DNA of 64,000 nt from CADEED01 sp043747875 (GCA_043747875.1 JAYTOI010000056.1:1-64000), one strand, 5' to 3'. Shown: positions 1 through 9,036, counted from the stretch's first letter. Program-made: numbers and translations. The notes: generated from the sequence alone by a model not told the origin.

Positions 1-2
1 GA

Positions 3-335
3 ACACTCTCCCCACTCCGCCACACATCAGCCCGGCATGGACCGGAACGCTGGACCGGCTTGCGCCGGAATCGTGGTCCGGCATGGCCGGAATACGCACT
101 GCGCCACACATGCGCTTCTCGAATGCTGTCGAGAGGCGTGAACATCGTGGTGGTGTCTAAGTGGCTTGGCCACGCTACCATCAAGGTGACGATGCGTTAT
201 CTGAAGCTGGAGAAGAACGCGCTCACGGATGCGATGAACGTGCTGCAGACTCAACCTCAAGGAGAATCGAATGGCAGAGCGGAATCTGTGGGACGTTCTA
301 TCTCGAAAACTGTGGGCTCGACACTCGATTCTTAG
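3..335 (+). CDS. Tyrosine recombinase/integrase, C-terminal part (5' end outside the window)
   Basis: The reading frame is open to the left edge, so only the last ~110 codons are seen. The catalytic core is recognisable: LRHTCASR carries the box II Arg in the usual LRHT context, KWLGHATI is the LGH histidine motif, and MRYLKL holds the tyrosine nucleophile. These are the C-terminal residues of the phage integrase (tyrosine recombinase) family. After the tyrosine comes a ~40-residue polar tail. The gene ends about 280 bases from the 3' end of tRNA-Arg, a common arrangement for islands integrated into tRNA genes. Whether the protein is intact cannot be told because the N-terminal DNA-binding part is missing from the window. 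Confidence 0.75.
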   Translation, partial: TLSPLRHTSARHGPERWTGLRRNRGPAWPEYALRHTCASRMLSRGVNIVVVSKWLGHATIKVTMRYLKLEKNALTDAMNVLQTQPQGESNGRAESVGRSISKTVGSTLDS

Positions 336-492
336 CGCCGATGTCATGGGAAATCCCGAAGAGCTGATGCTAGAAGACGCCTTCCGCACGGCCCTGAAGG
401 AAGGCGTTTACGCCGCCCTGTACGACAAAGGATTGCGAACAGAAGTGTCCGTCGCCATTGAGCGAGGGGCGCCCGAATGCCAACCCGGCTAG
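271..492 (+). CDS. Small hypothetical protein after the integrase
   Basis: A 73-residue ORF overlaps the 3' end of the integrase in another frame. It has a good ribosome binding site (AGGAGA, five bases before the ATG), which is the main reason to believe it. The protein is mixed charged and hydrophobic, with no signal peptide or membrane segment, and I do not recognise a family. It could be a small accessory gene of the integrated element or the remains of one. Confidence 0.4.
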   Translation: MAERNLWDVLSRKLWARHSILSADVMGNPEELMLEDAFRTALKEGVYAALYDKGLRTEVSVAIERGAPECQPG

Positions 493-613
493 GGCCTGTG
501 ACCTATCTCTCGTGAAGTCTCTGCATGACACAGTGTCTCTCCACAAACGAGAGTACTCTACCAACCTGGACACAGTCGTCTGTATCTAAGTTGCTGTCCC
601 TATAAGGGAAAGA

Positions 614-690
614 TGGCGCGCCCGGAGAGATTCGAACTCCCGACCCCCTGGTTCGTAGCCAGGTACTCTATCCAGCTGAGCTACGGGCGC
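614..690 (-). tRNA. tRNA-Arg (anticodon ACG)
   Basis: On the minus strand the 77 bases fold as a full cloverleaf. The acceptor stem is GCGCCCG paired with CGGGCGC, followed by discriminator G and an encoded CCA. The D-arm contains AGCTCAGCTGGATAGAG. The anticodon stem CCTGG/CCAGG carries loop CTACGAA, giving anticodon ACG. The T-arm has GGGAGTTCGAATCTC. Its 3' end faces the integrase fragment at the left edge, so it is the likely integration target of that element. No second copy of the tRNA 3' end is seen in the window. Confidence 0.97.
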
Positions 691-1031
691 GTGCTTTGAA
701 GGGCCGCGATCCTACCACAACGGATTTCGCCAGCCCAAGCAAAGATAAATCCATACCGCGCAACGACTTAGCGTGCCGCCGACCCCGCGGAGCGCAACTG
801 CCGCCCAGCCCAAGTCGCTCCCCCATCCGCCCGCCACCGCGCCGTTTGGCCCGCCGCCGGCCCGCGCCGCCGTGGCAAGTAGTTAGATTCCGGGATCCCC
901 GCACTAACAATGTGGGGCTCGTCCGGCATGCGAGTCAGACGTCGCCTACAAGGTTTGTCCCGCATCGATTGCTAACATCCTTCGCTCTCCTCTCCTCATT
1001 TACCCGGGAAAGCCCGATAGCAGGCGCGCCG
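691..1031. other. Long leader region upstream of the stressosome operon
   Basis: These 341 bases lie between tRNA-Arg and rsbR. The reading frame of rsbR stays open back to about 696, but that stretch translates into an Arg/Pro-rich sequence typical of chance frames in GC-rich DNA. I therefore place the gene start at 1032. The operon promoter should be here; I see no convincing -35/-10 pair. Confidence 0.4.
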
Positions 1032-1862
1032 ATGTTCAACGTCCTCAGGAAAAGCGGCAAGGAAATCCAGGCCCAGTGGACCAGGGATCTGGTCACCATG
1101 CAAAGCGGCAAGGGCCGCATTTCGGCGAACGAGCTCGAGCAGCAGACCAGCGAATTCGTGAAGCTGCTCGCCGCCGCCTCCGAACACGCCAGCGGCAGCA
1201 ACGTCGCAGCCAGCGAGTTCAAGGACATTCGTGAATTCCTCGAAGGCGTATCGCGTTCGCGCGCGCAGCAGGGCTTCTCGGCCGATGAAACCGCCACTTT
1301 CATCTTCGCGCTCAAGAAGCCGCTGTTCGCTGCGCTGCGCGCCGACGCCGGCAAGGACGCGGACACTCTGGCCACGCACGTGTGGGCCGCAACCGAGCTG
1401 CTCGACTCGCTGGGCCTGCACACGGTCAAGGTCTTCCAGAAGTCTCGCGAGGAGCTCATCAACCGCCAGCAGCGCGAGATGCTCGAGCTGTCTACTCCGG
1501 TCGTGAAGCTCTGGGACGGTATCCTCGCGCTGCCGATGATCGGCACGCTCGATTCCGCGCGCACGCAGGTGGTCATGGAAAACCTGCTGCAGAAGGTGGT
1601 CGAGACGGGTGCGCAGATCGCGATTCTCGACATCACGGGCGTACCCACGGTGGACACGCTGGTCGCGCAGCACCTGATCAAGACGGTGACGGCGCTGCGC
1701 CTCATGGGCGCGGAGTGCATCATCTCGGGGGTACGTCCCCAGATCGCGCAGACCATCGTGCACCTCGGCGTGGACCTTCAGGGCGTGACGACCAAAGCCA
1801 ACCTGGCGGACGCGCTGGCCCTTGCGCTCAAGCGCACCGGCAGCTCGCTCAAGCAGCAGTAG
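1032..1862 (+). CDS. rsbR: RsbR-type stressosome sensor/scaffold protein (STAS domain)
   Basis: A 276-residue protein with an all-helical N-terminal sensor region of the RsbR type (about residues 1-150) and a C-terminal STAS domain (about 155-265). In Bacillus RsbR proteins two threonines are phosphorylated by RsbT. The matching positions are visible here as DITGVPTVDT and in RPQIAQTIV. The ATG at 1032 fits the family start; the frame runs further upstream but without family-like sequence. It is the first gene of a six-gene run whose next members are RsbS- and RsbT-like. Expected role: with RsbS it builds the cytosolic stressosome that holds RsbT until stress. The signal sensed by the N-terminal region is unknown. 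Confidence 0.88.
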   Translation: MFNVLRKSGKEIQAQWTRDLVTMQSGKGRISANELEQQTSEFVKLLAAASEHASGSNVAASEFKDIREFLEGVSRSRAQQGFSADETATFIFALKKPLFAALRADAGKDADTLATHVWAATELLDSLGLHTVKVFQKSREELINRQQREMLELSTPVVKLWDGILALPMIGTLDSARTQVVMENLLQKVVETGAQIAILDITGVPTVDTLVAQHLIKTVTALRLMGAECIISGVRPQIAQTIVHLGVDLQGVTTKANLADALALALKRTGSSLKQQ

Positions 1863-1868
1863 CGCGCA

Positions 1869-2252
1869 ATGGAACGGATTCCTATCCTGCGCATGGGCGA
1901 GTTCCTGCTGGTCACCATCCAGATCGACATGCACGATCAGCTCGCATTGAAGCTGCAGGACGATCTGTCGACTGCCATCACGAAAAACGCGAGCAAGGGC
2001 GTGCTGATCGACATCTCTACGCTGGAGATGGTCGACTCGTTCATCGGCCGCATGGTCGCCGACATTTCCGGCATTGGAAAAATCCTGGGCGCCGAAACGA
2101 TACTGGTGGGCATGCAGCCGGCGGTTGCGATCACGTTGGTGGAGCTCGGGCTGTCGCTGCCCGGTGTGGCGACGGCGCTGAACGTGGAACGCGGCATGGC
2201 ACTGCTGCGTCGGAAGATAGACGCGGACGGTGCAGATGACTTCCAACGGTAG
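1869..2252 (+). CDS. rsbS: RsbS-type STAS-domain antagonist protein
   Basis: A 127-residue single STAS domain. The motif DISTLEMVDSFIGRM matches the RsbS phosphorylation site, whose serine is the target of the RsbT kinase. It starts 6 bases after rsbR and its end overlaps the start of rsbT by 23 bases, so the three are almost certainly translated together. Known RsbS proteins form the conserved core of the stressosome and sequester RsbT while unphosphorylated. Confidence 0.88.
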   Translation: MERIPILRMGEFLLVTIQIDMHDQLALKLQDDLSTAITKNASKGVLIDISTLEMVDSFIGRMVADISGIGKILGAETILVGMQPAVAITLVELGLSLPGVATALNVERGMALLRRKIDADGADDFQR

Positions 2253-2640
2253 CGGCGACGTTCCGCTGCGCAGCGAGCACGACATCGTGATGGCGCGGCA
2301 ACTGGTGCGGAAGATCACGCAAGACTTGAATTTTTCGCTGGTCGAGCAGACCAAGATGGTCACGGCCGCGAGCGAGCTGGCGCGCAATGCGCTCATCTAT
2401 GGGCTCGGCGGGACCATGCAGTGGCAGATCGTGCAAAACGAATCGCGTCGCGGACTCAAGCTGCTGTTCGCCGACGAGGGGCCGGGCATCCCGGACCTCG
2501 AGCTCGCGATGACGGACGGCTGGACTTCCGGCAAGGGTCTCGGCATGGGACTGACGGGCACGAAACGTCTCGTCAACGAATTCGACATCGACACCAAGGT
2601 GGGCGGCGGCACGCGCATCACCATCGTGCGATGGAAATAG
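2230..2640 (+). CDS. rsbT: RsbT-type serine/threonine kinase (switch protein)
   Basis: A 136-residue GHKL-fold kinase. ASELARNAL is the N-box, DEGPGI the G1 box, and GKGLGMGLTGTKRLV the G2 region that binds ATP. It overlaps rsbS. An ATG at 2236 is an alternative start two codons later. In known systems RsbT phosphorylates RsbS and RsbR, is released from the stressosome, and activates a downstream partner (RsbU in Bacillus). No RsbU or sigma-B homologue is present here; the next genes are a phosphatase and two-component kinases, so the output probably differs. Confidence 0.87.
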   Translation: MQMTSNGSGDVPLRSEHDIVMARQLVRKITQDLNFSLVEQTKMVTAASELARNALIYGLGGTMQWQIVQNESRRGLKLLFADEGPGIPDLELAMTDGWTSGKGLGMGLTGTKRLVNEFDIDTKVGGGTRITIVRWK

Positions 2641-2644
2641 CTTC

Positions 2645-3640
2645 ATGAAGGCAGCGTTGAAATCCGAACTCGCCATCGCGCAGCAACGCTTCGTCGTCGA
2701 TGACGGCAGCAAGATCGGCGAGGCGCGGCGCGCCGCGCAGACGCTGGCGACCTTCGAGCTCGATGCCGAGGTGGCCGGGAAAGTCGCGATCGCCGTCACC
2801 GAGCTCGCCACCAACCTGCTGAACCATGCGCGCGGCGGAGAGCTGCTGATGCAGGTTCTGGGTGCCGGCGAGAATGCCTGCCTCGAACTGCTGGCCATCG
2901 ACCGCGGGCCCGGCATGGCCGACGTCGCGCGCTGCATGGCCGACGGATATTCCACCGGCGGCACGGCGGGACAGGGGCTCGGCGCCGTGCGCCGGCTCGC
3001 CAACGAGTTCGAAATCTTCTCGGCGCCAGGCGAAGGCACGATCGTCATGGCGCGATTCGGCGCCCCGGCCACCGGGCGCTACGGCGCGATCAGCGTGCCT
3101 GTTGCGGGCGAAGTCCACTGCGGCGACGCCTGGAGCCTGGTGTACGACGCCGACGGCATCGCGATCATTGTCTTCGACGGATTGGGCCACGGCACCTTTG
3201 CGGCCGAAGCCGCGCAGTGCGGCGTCGGCGCCTTTCTCCAGTCGCCCACCGACTCGCCGATGGAGATCCTGCAGCGCGCGAATCGCCTCATGTCGAGAAC
3301 GCGCGGCGGCGCGGCCGCGTGCGCGCGCGTCGCCGGTGAGCGCATGTCCTACGCCGGCGTCGGCAACATCAGCGGCTATCTAGTCTCGCAGGACCGCTCC
3401 CAGGGGCTGGTGTCGCACAACGGCACGCTGGGCATGCATCAGCGCCATGCGCAGCAGCTCGAATATCCGGTCGAACCCGGCTCGCTGCTGGTGATGCACT
3501 CCGACGGTCTTTCGGCGCGCTGGGATCTGAAGAACAACACGGCGCTGCTGCGCGCGCATCCGGCGATCGTCGCGGGCGTGCTGTATCGCGATCATGGGCG
3601 CGAGCGCGACGATGCCACGGTGCTGGTGGTCCAGACATGA
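2645..3640 (+). CDS. rsbX: ATP-binding SpoIIE-type phosphatase, RsbX-like
   Basis: A 331-residue two-domain protein. The N-terminal half (about residues 1-135) is a GHKL ATPase-like domain with ELATNLLNH (N-box) and DRGPGM (G1). The C-terminal half (about 140-331) is a PP2C/SpoIIE phosphatase with the metal-binding motif FDGLGHG. Classical RsbX is phosphatase only; the added kinase-like half is the arrangement seen in several proteobacterial stressosome clusters. Its likely job is to dephosphorylate RsbR and RsbS and so reset the stressosome. It starts 4 bases after rsbT and overlaps the next gene by ATGA. Confidence 0.85.
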   Translation: MKAALKSELAIAQQRFVVDDGSKIGEARRAAQTLATFELDAEVAGKVAIAVTELATNLLNHARGGELLMQVLGAGENACLELLAIDRGPGMADVARCMADGYSTGGTAGQGLGAVRRLANEFEIFSAPGEGTIVMARFGAPATGRYGAISVPVAGEVHCGDAWSLVYDADGIAIIVFDGLGHGTFAAEAAQCGVGAFLQSPTDSPMEILQRANRLMSRTRGGAAACARVAGERMSYAGVGNISGYLVSQDRSQGLVSHNGTLGMHQRHAQQLEYPVEPGSLLVMHSDGLSARWDLKNNTALLRAHPAIVAGVLYRDHGRERDDATVLVVQT

Positions 3641-4497
3641 GCGCGGACCTCCACATCCAGCTTGCCGCGCGCGACGCGGACATCGCCCTGCTGCGCGCCG
3701 AACTGGACGAAACCAACAAGGGTGTGGTTGCGCTGTACGCCGAGCTCGACGACAAGGCGGTGCAGCTACGCGATGCCAACGATCTGAAGAGCCGGTTTCT
3801 GTCGTACATGAGCCACGAGTTCCGCACGCCACTCACATCGATGACCAGCATCGCGGGAATCCTGTTGTCGCGCCTCGATGGGCCGCTGACGCCCGAGCAG
3901 CAGAAGCAGGTGGAATTCATCCGCGGCTCGACGCGCGAGCTCACCGACATGGTCAACGATCTGCTCGATCTCGCGAAGGTCGAAGCCGGCCGGATCTCGA
4001 TCTCGCCGGAGTGGTTCGAGATGGTGGATCTGTTCGCGGCGCTGCGCGGCATGTTCAAGCCCATCGCCGCCGCCTCCTCCGTGACGCTGGTGTTCGACGA
4101 GCCTGAGGGCGACATCAAGCTCTACACCGACGACAAGAAGTTGTCGCAGATCCTGCGCAACTTCATTTCGAACGCGATCAAGTTCACGCCTGCCGGTGAG
4201 GTGCGTGTCTCGGCGCGCGTGGTCGAGAACGAGCGCGTGGAGTTCGCGGTGACGGATTCGGGCATCGGCATCGCCGCGGAGCACCTCCCGAATCTGTTCA
4301 GGGACTTCGTGCAGCTCGACGTGCGCATGCAGAGGCGGCTGCGCGGTACGGGCCTCGGCCTGTCGCTGGCGCGCCAGTTCGCGCAGTTGCTGGGCGGTGC
4401 CGTGCAGGTCGAGAGCGAGCTCGGCAAGGGATCGAGATTCTCGGTGACGCTGCCGATGCGGCTCGAAGGCGCCGAAACGGCGCGGGTGTCTGCATGA
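3637..4497 (+). CDS. Cytosolic sensor histidine kinase of the stressosome operon
   Basis: A 286-residue protein without membrane segments. An N-terminal coiled coil (about residues 5-50) leads into a HisKA domain with the phospho-accepting His in MSHEFRTPL. A HATPase_c domain follows (N-box LRNFISNAIKF, G1 DSGIGI, G2 RGTGLGLSLA). It starts inside the stop of the phosphatase gene (ATGA) and ends in the ATGA start of the next gene. The lack of its own input domain and the position suggest it takes its signal from RsbT or the stressosome, as proposed for Vibrio stressosome loci with linked two-component genes. That link is inference from order. Confidence 0.85.
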   Translation: MSADLHIQLAARDADIALLRAELDETNKGVVALYAELDDKAVQLRDANDLKSRFLSYMSHEFRTPLTSMTSIAGILLSRLDGPLTPEQQKQVEFIRGSTRELTDMVNDLLDLAKVEAGRISISPEWFEMVDLFAALRGMFKPIAAASSVTLVFDEPEGDIKLYTDDKKLSQILRNFISNAIKFTPAGEVRVSARVVENERVEFAVTDSGIGIAAEHLPNLFRDFVQLDVRMQRRLRGTGLGLSLARQFAQLLGGAVQVESELGKGSRFSVTLPMRLEGAETARVSA

Positions 4498-6398
4498 GGC
4501 GGCTTCCGATCCAGGTGACGCACCAGAAAGTCCTGGCAGTCGACGACAACCCGGCCTCGCTGTATTCGACTTCGCGCATCCTGCGCGCGGCTGGGTTCGA
4601 AGTCATCGAGGCTACCACCGGCGCGGCGGCACTGGCGGCGGCCACCAACGAGGTCGGGCTCATCATCCTCGACATCAACCTGCCGGACATCGACGGCTTC
4701 GAGGTGTGCCGGCGCCTGCGCGCGCGCACCAACACGGCCTATCTACCCGTGATTCACCTGACCGCCACGTACATCAGTGGCGACGACATGGAACAGGGGC
4801 TCTCGGCCGGCGGCGACAGCTATCTCACCCACCCCGTGGACCCGCCGGTGCTGATCGCCACGGTGCGCGCGCTCCTGTTCGCGCGTCAGGCCGATGTCAT
4901 GAAGCGCACCACGGACGCCCGCTTCCGGACGATCTTCGAGCTGGCCTCGAGCGGCATCGCGCTGATGGACCCGTCACTGCAGTATCAGGACGTGAACCCG
5001 GAGTTCTGCCGGCTCGTCGGCCGCGACCGCGCCGACATCGTCGGCAAGCTGTGCGTAGAACTGATCGCGCCGGGCAACGAGGATCTCTGCAAGACCTTGC
5101 ACGAGGCACTCGCCGACGGCGGACGCTGGGAAGGCATGATGCCCATCAGCCGTCCCGACGGCAGCGTCGCGGAGGTGGACTGGCGCATCGTCGCGGAAAA
5201 CGACCACGGCGTGCGCATCGCCATCGCCACCAACGTCACCGAGCGCGAGAAGCTGCTCGCCAGCGAGCGCGCCGCGCGCACCGAGGCGGAGCGCAGCAAC
5301 CGGCTCAAAGACGAATTCCTCGCCACGCTGTCGCACGAGCTGCGCAACCCGCTCAACGCGATGCTCGGCTGGGCCAGCGTGCTCAAGCGCAAGAACGTGA
5401 CGCCGGCGATGATCGAGCAGGGTCTCGACGCCATCGAGCGCAACTCGCGCGTGCAGAGCCACCTGATCGAAGACCTGCTCGATTTCGCCGGCATCCGCTT
5501 CGGCAAGATGCGCATCGACGTCGACGTGGTGCCGCCATCACGCGCGGTGGATTCGGCCGTCGAGGTGGTCATCGCGCAGGCGCAGAAGAAGAACGTCGAG
5601 CTGCACGTGGAGGTTTCGGATCGGAACGTGTTCGTGAAGGCGGACGAATCGCGGCTGCAGCAGATCGTATGGAACCTGCTGAGCAACGCGATCAAGTTCA
5701 CGCCGCTCGGCGGACGCATCGCCGTGGTCGCGCGCGTCGCGGGCCCTCACTACCAGATCTCGGTCACCGATACGGGCAGCGGCATCGATCCGAAATTCCT
5801 GCCGCAGATCTTCGAGCGCTTCAGCCAGCAGGAATCGGGCACGGGCAAGAGCTTCGCGGGCCTCGGCATCGGCCTCACCATCGTCAAGCACCTGGTCGAC
5901 ATCCACCATGGCACGATCGAAGTGCAGAGCGAGGGCACCGGCAAGGGCGCGACGTTCCGCGTGCTGCTGCCACTCACCGACGAGCGCCCGCGCGAGCAAC
6001 CGACGAGCGATCAGAGTACCCGGCTGCGCAAGATCAGCGCGCTGGTGGTCGAGGACGATCCGGACGCGCGCGCGCTCATCGTGCGCATCCTCAGCGACGC
6101 CGGCGCGCGCGTGACCGATGCGGCGAACGCGGAGGCCGCGATGACGCAGATCCGCGCCAGCGAGCCTGACGTCCTGGTCAGCGACATCGGCATGGCGCAG
6201 CTCGACGGCTACCAGATGTTGCGCAATTTGCGCGCGTCGGGGTTCAGCGCCGAGCGGCTGCCGGCGATCGCGTTGACCGCGTTCTCCCGTGCGCAAGATC
6301 GCGCGGATGCACTGGCGGCCGGGTTTCAAGCGCATCTCACCAAACCAGTGAAGGCCGAGCAGCTCGTGAACGCCGTGGTGAACCTGACGCGCCGGTAG
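4494..6398 (+). CDS. Hybrid sensor kinase/response regulator (REC-PAS-HisKA-HATPase-REC)
   Basis: 634 residues. Domains in order: a receiver (about 12-125, phospho-acceptor Asp in LIILDINLPDIDG); a PAS domain (about 145-250); HisKA (about 270-330, His in LSHELRNPL); HATPase_c (about 380-490, G1 DTGSGI, G2 AGLGIGLTI); and a second receiver (about 515-630, DVLVSDIGM). It lies at the end of the stressosome operon and overlaps the preceding kinase by ATGA. The two receivers could take phosphate from that kinase and from its own transmitter. No DNA-binding output is fused and none is adjacent, so the final target is not visible. Confidence 0.87.
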   Translation: MRRLPIQVTHQKVLAVDDNPASLYSTSRILRAAGFEVIEATTGAAALAAATNEVGLIILDINLPDIDGFEVCRRLRARTNTAYLPVIHLTATYISGDDMEQGLSAGGDSYLTHPVDPPVLIATVRALLFARQADVMKRTTDARFRTIFELASSGIALMDPSLQYQDVNPEFCRLVGRDRADIVGKLCVELIAPGNEDLCKTLHEALADGGRWEGMMPISRPDGSVAEVDWRIVAENDHGVRIAIATNVTEREKLLASERAARTEAERSNRLKDEFLATLSHELRNPLNAMLGWASVLKRKNVTPAMIEQGLDAIERNSRVQSHLIEDLLDFAGIRFGKMRIDVDVVPPSRAVDSAVEVVIAQAQKKNVELHVEVSDRNVFVKADESRLQQIVWNLLSNAIKFTPLGGRIAVVARVAGPHYQISVTDTGSGIDPKFLPQIFERFSQQESGTGKSFAGLGIGLTIVKHLVDIHHGTIEVQSEGTGKGATFRVLLPLTDERPREQPTSDQSTRLRKISALVVEDDPDARALIVRILSDAGARVTDAANAEAAMTQIRASEPDVLVSDIGMAQLDGYQMLRNLRASGFSAERLPAIALTAFSRAQDRADALAAGFQAHLTKPVKAEQLVNAVVNLTRR

Positions 6399-6455
6399 CG
6401 AGTGGTGCCGGTCGAAGGTTCTCGTGGTTTTGGAAAAAGCCGCTATTCTTCACGC

Positions 6456-8138
6456 GTGCTACGCCGTCGCTTCGTTCAAGGTCTCGCGGCCACCGCGCTG
6501 CTGCCGCTCGCCCGCCACGCGCGCGCCGAGCTGCACGGCCCGCAGTTCGATCTCACCATCGACGAGATGCCGGTGAACATCACCGGCGCCGCGCGTCGCG
6601 CCGTCGCCGTGAACGGCCAGCTGCCCGGCCCGCTGTTACGCGCCCGCCAGGGCGACGACGTCATCATTCGCGTGACGAACCGACTGCGCGAGACGACCTC
6701 GATCCACTGGCACGGTCTCATCGTGCCCGCGGACATGGACGGCGTGCCCGGCCTCTCCTTCCACGGCATCGCGCCCGGCACCACGTTTGCGTACCGCTTC
6801 CGCGTCAATCAGTCCGGCACGTACTGGTACCACTCGCACTCGCGCTTCCAGGAGCAGATCGGGCTCTATGGGCCGCTGATCATCGACGGCCCCGGGCGCC
6901 ACCGCGCGGATCGCGAGCACACGCTGCTGTTCTCTGACTGGACCGACCTCGACCCCGAGCGCATCTACGCCACGCTCAAGAAGCAGAGCGACTATTACAA
7001 CTACGGCAAACGCACGGTTGGTCGACAGTTGAGCGACCTCACGCGCGACGCGCGCACCCGCGGCTGGCGCGCGGCGCTCGCGCAACGGCGCACGTGGGCC
7101 TCGATGCGCATGGACCCGACCGATCTCGCGGACGTCGGCGGCTACGCGTACACCTATCTACTGAACGGCGCACCGCCGGCCGCCAACCACACGCTCGAGT
7201 TCAAGCCCGGCGAACGCGTGCGCTTGCGCGTCATCAACGGCTCGTCGATGACCTTCTTCGACCTGCGCATTCCCGGACTGAAGCTGACCGTAATCGCCGC
7301 GGACGGCCAGGACGTGGAGCCGGTGACGGTGGACGAGCTGCGCATCGGCACGGCGGAGGTATACGACATCCTCGTCACACCCGGCGATGCGGCGTACACG
7401 ATCTTCGCGCAGGCCATGGATCGCTCCGGCTTCGCACGCGGCACGCTCGCGCCGCGCGCCGGCATGTCCGCCGAGGTACCGGCCATGGATGCGCGCGCGT
7501 TGCTCACCATGAGCGACATGGGGCATGGCGCACACGGCGCCATGGATCCATCGCAGGTGGATCATTCCCAGATGGACCATGGCGCGACGGGTCACGCAGC
7601 GCCCGCGGCTGCAGCACCCAGCGTCGCGCACGCGCCCGCGGAGTCGGGCCCCATCGTCGACATGCTGGCCGGGCAACCCAACGTGCGGCTCGACGATCCG
7701 GGCATCGGCCTGCGCGACAACGGTCGCCGCGTGTTGACGTACGCCGATCTGTCGACGCTCGGCGGGCCGATCGATGTCCGCGACGCCGGGCGCGAGATCG
7801 AGCTGCACCTCACGGGTCACATGGAGCGCTACGTCTGGTCGTTCAATGGCCAGAAATTCTCGGACGCGAAGCCGCTGCAGTTCCGGCACGGCGAGCGCCT
7901 GCGCCTCGTGCTCGTCAACGACACGATGATGACGCATCCCATCCACCTGCACGGCATGTGGAGCGAGATCGTCGATGCCAGCGGCGCATTCCTCGCGCGC
8001 AAGCACACCGTCACCGTGCAACCGGGGCAGCGCCTGGCCTATCTGGTGACCGCGGACGCCCTCGGTAGTTGGGCATATCACTGCCACCTGCTCTACCACA
8101 TGGAGGCTGGCATGTTCCGCGAAGTGGTGGTGGCGTGA
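6456..8138 (+). CDS. copA: Periplasmic multicopper oxidase, CopA family
   Basis: 560 residues from a GTG start, chosen because it opens a Tat-type signal (RRRFVQG followed by a hydrophobic stretch ending ARHARA). The frame stays open 18 codons further up. Copper ligand motifs of the three-cupredoxin fold are present: HWHGLI, YWYHSHS, HPIHLHGMW and HCHLLYHMEAGM. A Met/His-rich loop (around residues 350-380, with MDHSQMDHG) is typical of CopA and binds extra copper. The enzyme oxidises Cu(I) in the periplasm and protects from copper. It is followed directly by copB. Confidence 0.93.
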   Translation: MLRRRFVQGLAATALLPLARHARAELHGPQFDLTIDEMPVNITGAARRAVAVNGQLPGPLLRARQGDDVIIRVTNRLRETTSIHWHGLIVPADMDGVPGLSFHGIAPGTTFAYRFRVNQSGTYWYHSHSRFQEQIGLYGPLIIDGPGRHRADREHTLLFSDWTDLDPERIYATLKKQSDYYNYGKRTVGRQLSDLTRDARTRGWRAALAQRRTWASMRMDPTDLADVGGYAYTYLLNGAPPAANHTLEFKPGERVRLRVINGSSMTFFDLRIPGLKLTVIAADGQDVEPVTVDELRIGTAEVYDILVTPGDAAYTIFAQAMDRSGFARGTLAPRAGMSAEVPAMDARALLTMSDMGHGAHGAMDPSQVDHSQMDHGATGHAAPAAAAPSVAHAPAESGPIVDMLAGQPNVRLDDPGIGLRDNGRRVLTYADLSTLGGPIDVRDAGREIELHLTGHMERYVWSFNGQKFSDAKPLQFRHGERLRLVLVNDTMMTHPIHLHGMWSEIVDASGAFLARKHTVTVQPGQRLAYLVTADALGSWAYHCHLLYHMEAGMFREVVVA

Positions 8139-8914
8139 AGCCCTGGGCTGCGCTGGTGGCGCTCGCAGTGTTCGCGCGCCTCGCGGTCGCGGCGGACGGC
8201 GCGGGTGAGCACGTACCGCCCGCGCCGCCGCAGACGCGTGTCCATGCGATGCCCTACGACGAGATGGCCGCGATGATGGGCATGGACGATCGCGCGCGCT
8301 TCGGCAAGGTGATGCTGAACCGCTTCGAGTGGATGGACGCCGACGAGTCGACGCTCGCGTGGGATGCCGCGGCGTGGTACGGCGGGGACTTCCACAAGAT
8401 CTGGATCGAAGCCGAAGGCGAGCGGACCGCCCGCCACTCGTCAACACGCCTGGAGATGCTCTGGGACCGCATCGCGACGCGCTGGTGGAGCACGCGTCTC
8501 GGGCTGCGGCAGGATTCCGGCATCGGGCCCGCGCGAAGTTGGGCGGCCGTCGGCGTCGCGGGCACGATGCCCGGCTTCGTCGAGCTCGAAGCCTCGGCCT
8601 ATCTAGGCGAGTCCGGACGCACCGCGCTGCGGATGAAGGCAGACCTCGACCTGCTGCTGACGCAGCGGCTGATCCTGCAGCCCGAGGCCGAGCTCGACGT
8701 CTACGGCCAGGGCGACGCCGAGCGGCTCATCGGCGCAGGGCTTTCCGAATTCGAACTGGGGCTGCGGCTGCGCTACGAGATTCGAAGAGAGCTTGCGCCT
8801 TACATCGGACTGAGCTGGCGGAAACGGTTCGGCGACAGTGCCACCCTGGCGCGCGCCGCGGGTGAAGCTGCCGACGATCTCGTGTGGCTGGCGGGGGTTC
8901 GCGCCTGGTTTTGA
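8135..8914 (+). CDS. copB: Outer-membrane copper resistance protein CopB
   Basis: 259 residues from a GTG at 8135 that overlaps the copA stop. The start is chosen because it gives a clean signal peptide (MKPWAALVALAVFARLAVA). The mature part begins with a short Met-rich segment (MPYDEMAAMMGMDD) and continues as alternating beta strands typical of the CopB beta-barrel, ending with a Phe. The Met/His-rich linker is much shorter than in long CopB versions. Together with CopA it forms the usual periplasm/outer-membrane copper pair; no copper-responsive regulator is adjacent. Confidence 0.9.
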   Translation: MKPWAALVALAVFARLAVAADGAGEHVPPAPPQTRVHAMPYDEMAAMMGMDDRARFGKVMLNRFEWMDADESTLAWDAAAWYGGDFHKIWIEAEGERTARHSSTRLEMLWDRIATRWWSTRLGLRQDSGIGPARSWAAVGVAGTMPGFVELEASAYLGESGRTALRMKADLDLLLTQRLILQPEAELDVYGQGDAERLIGAGLSEFELGLRLRYEIRRELAPYIGLSWRKRFGDSATLARAAGEAADDLVWLAGVRAWF

Positions 8915-9036
8915 GGCCGTTGGCAGAGATTGATTGCCGGCATGGTCGTTGCGCACTCCGCGACGGCGCGTCTCGCGGGCCGATCTGGCTCTTGTCTGAC
9001 AGCCCGCGCGCAGTCCGCCACCCTAGGCTTCCCCCT

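Noticed and set aside
540..575. Sequence resembling a tRNA D-arm on the minus strand (GGTTGGTAGAGTACTC)
   Set aside because: It resembles only the D-arm; no anticodon or T-arm can be folded around it. Probably chance or a very old fragment.
696..1031. 112-codon N-terminal extension of rsbR
   Set aside because: The translation is Arg/Pro-rich and unlike RsbR; the family start is the ATG at 1032.
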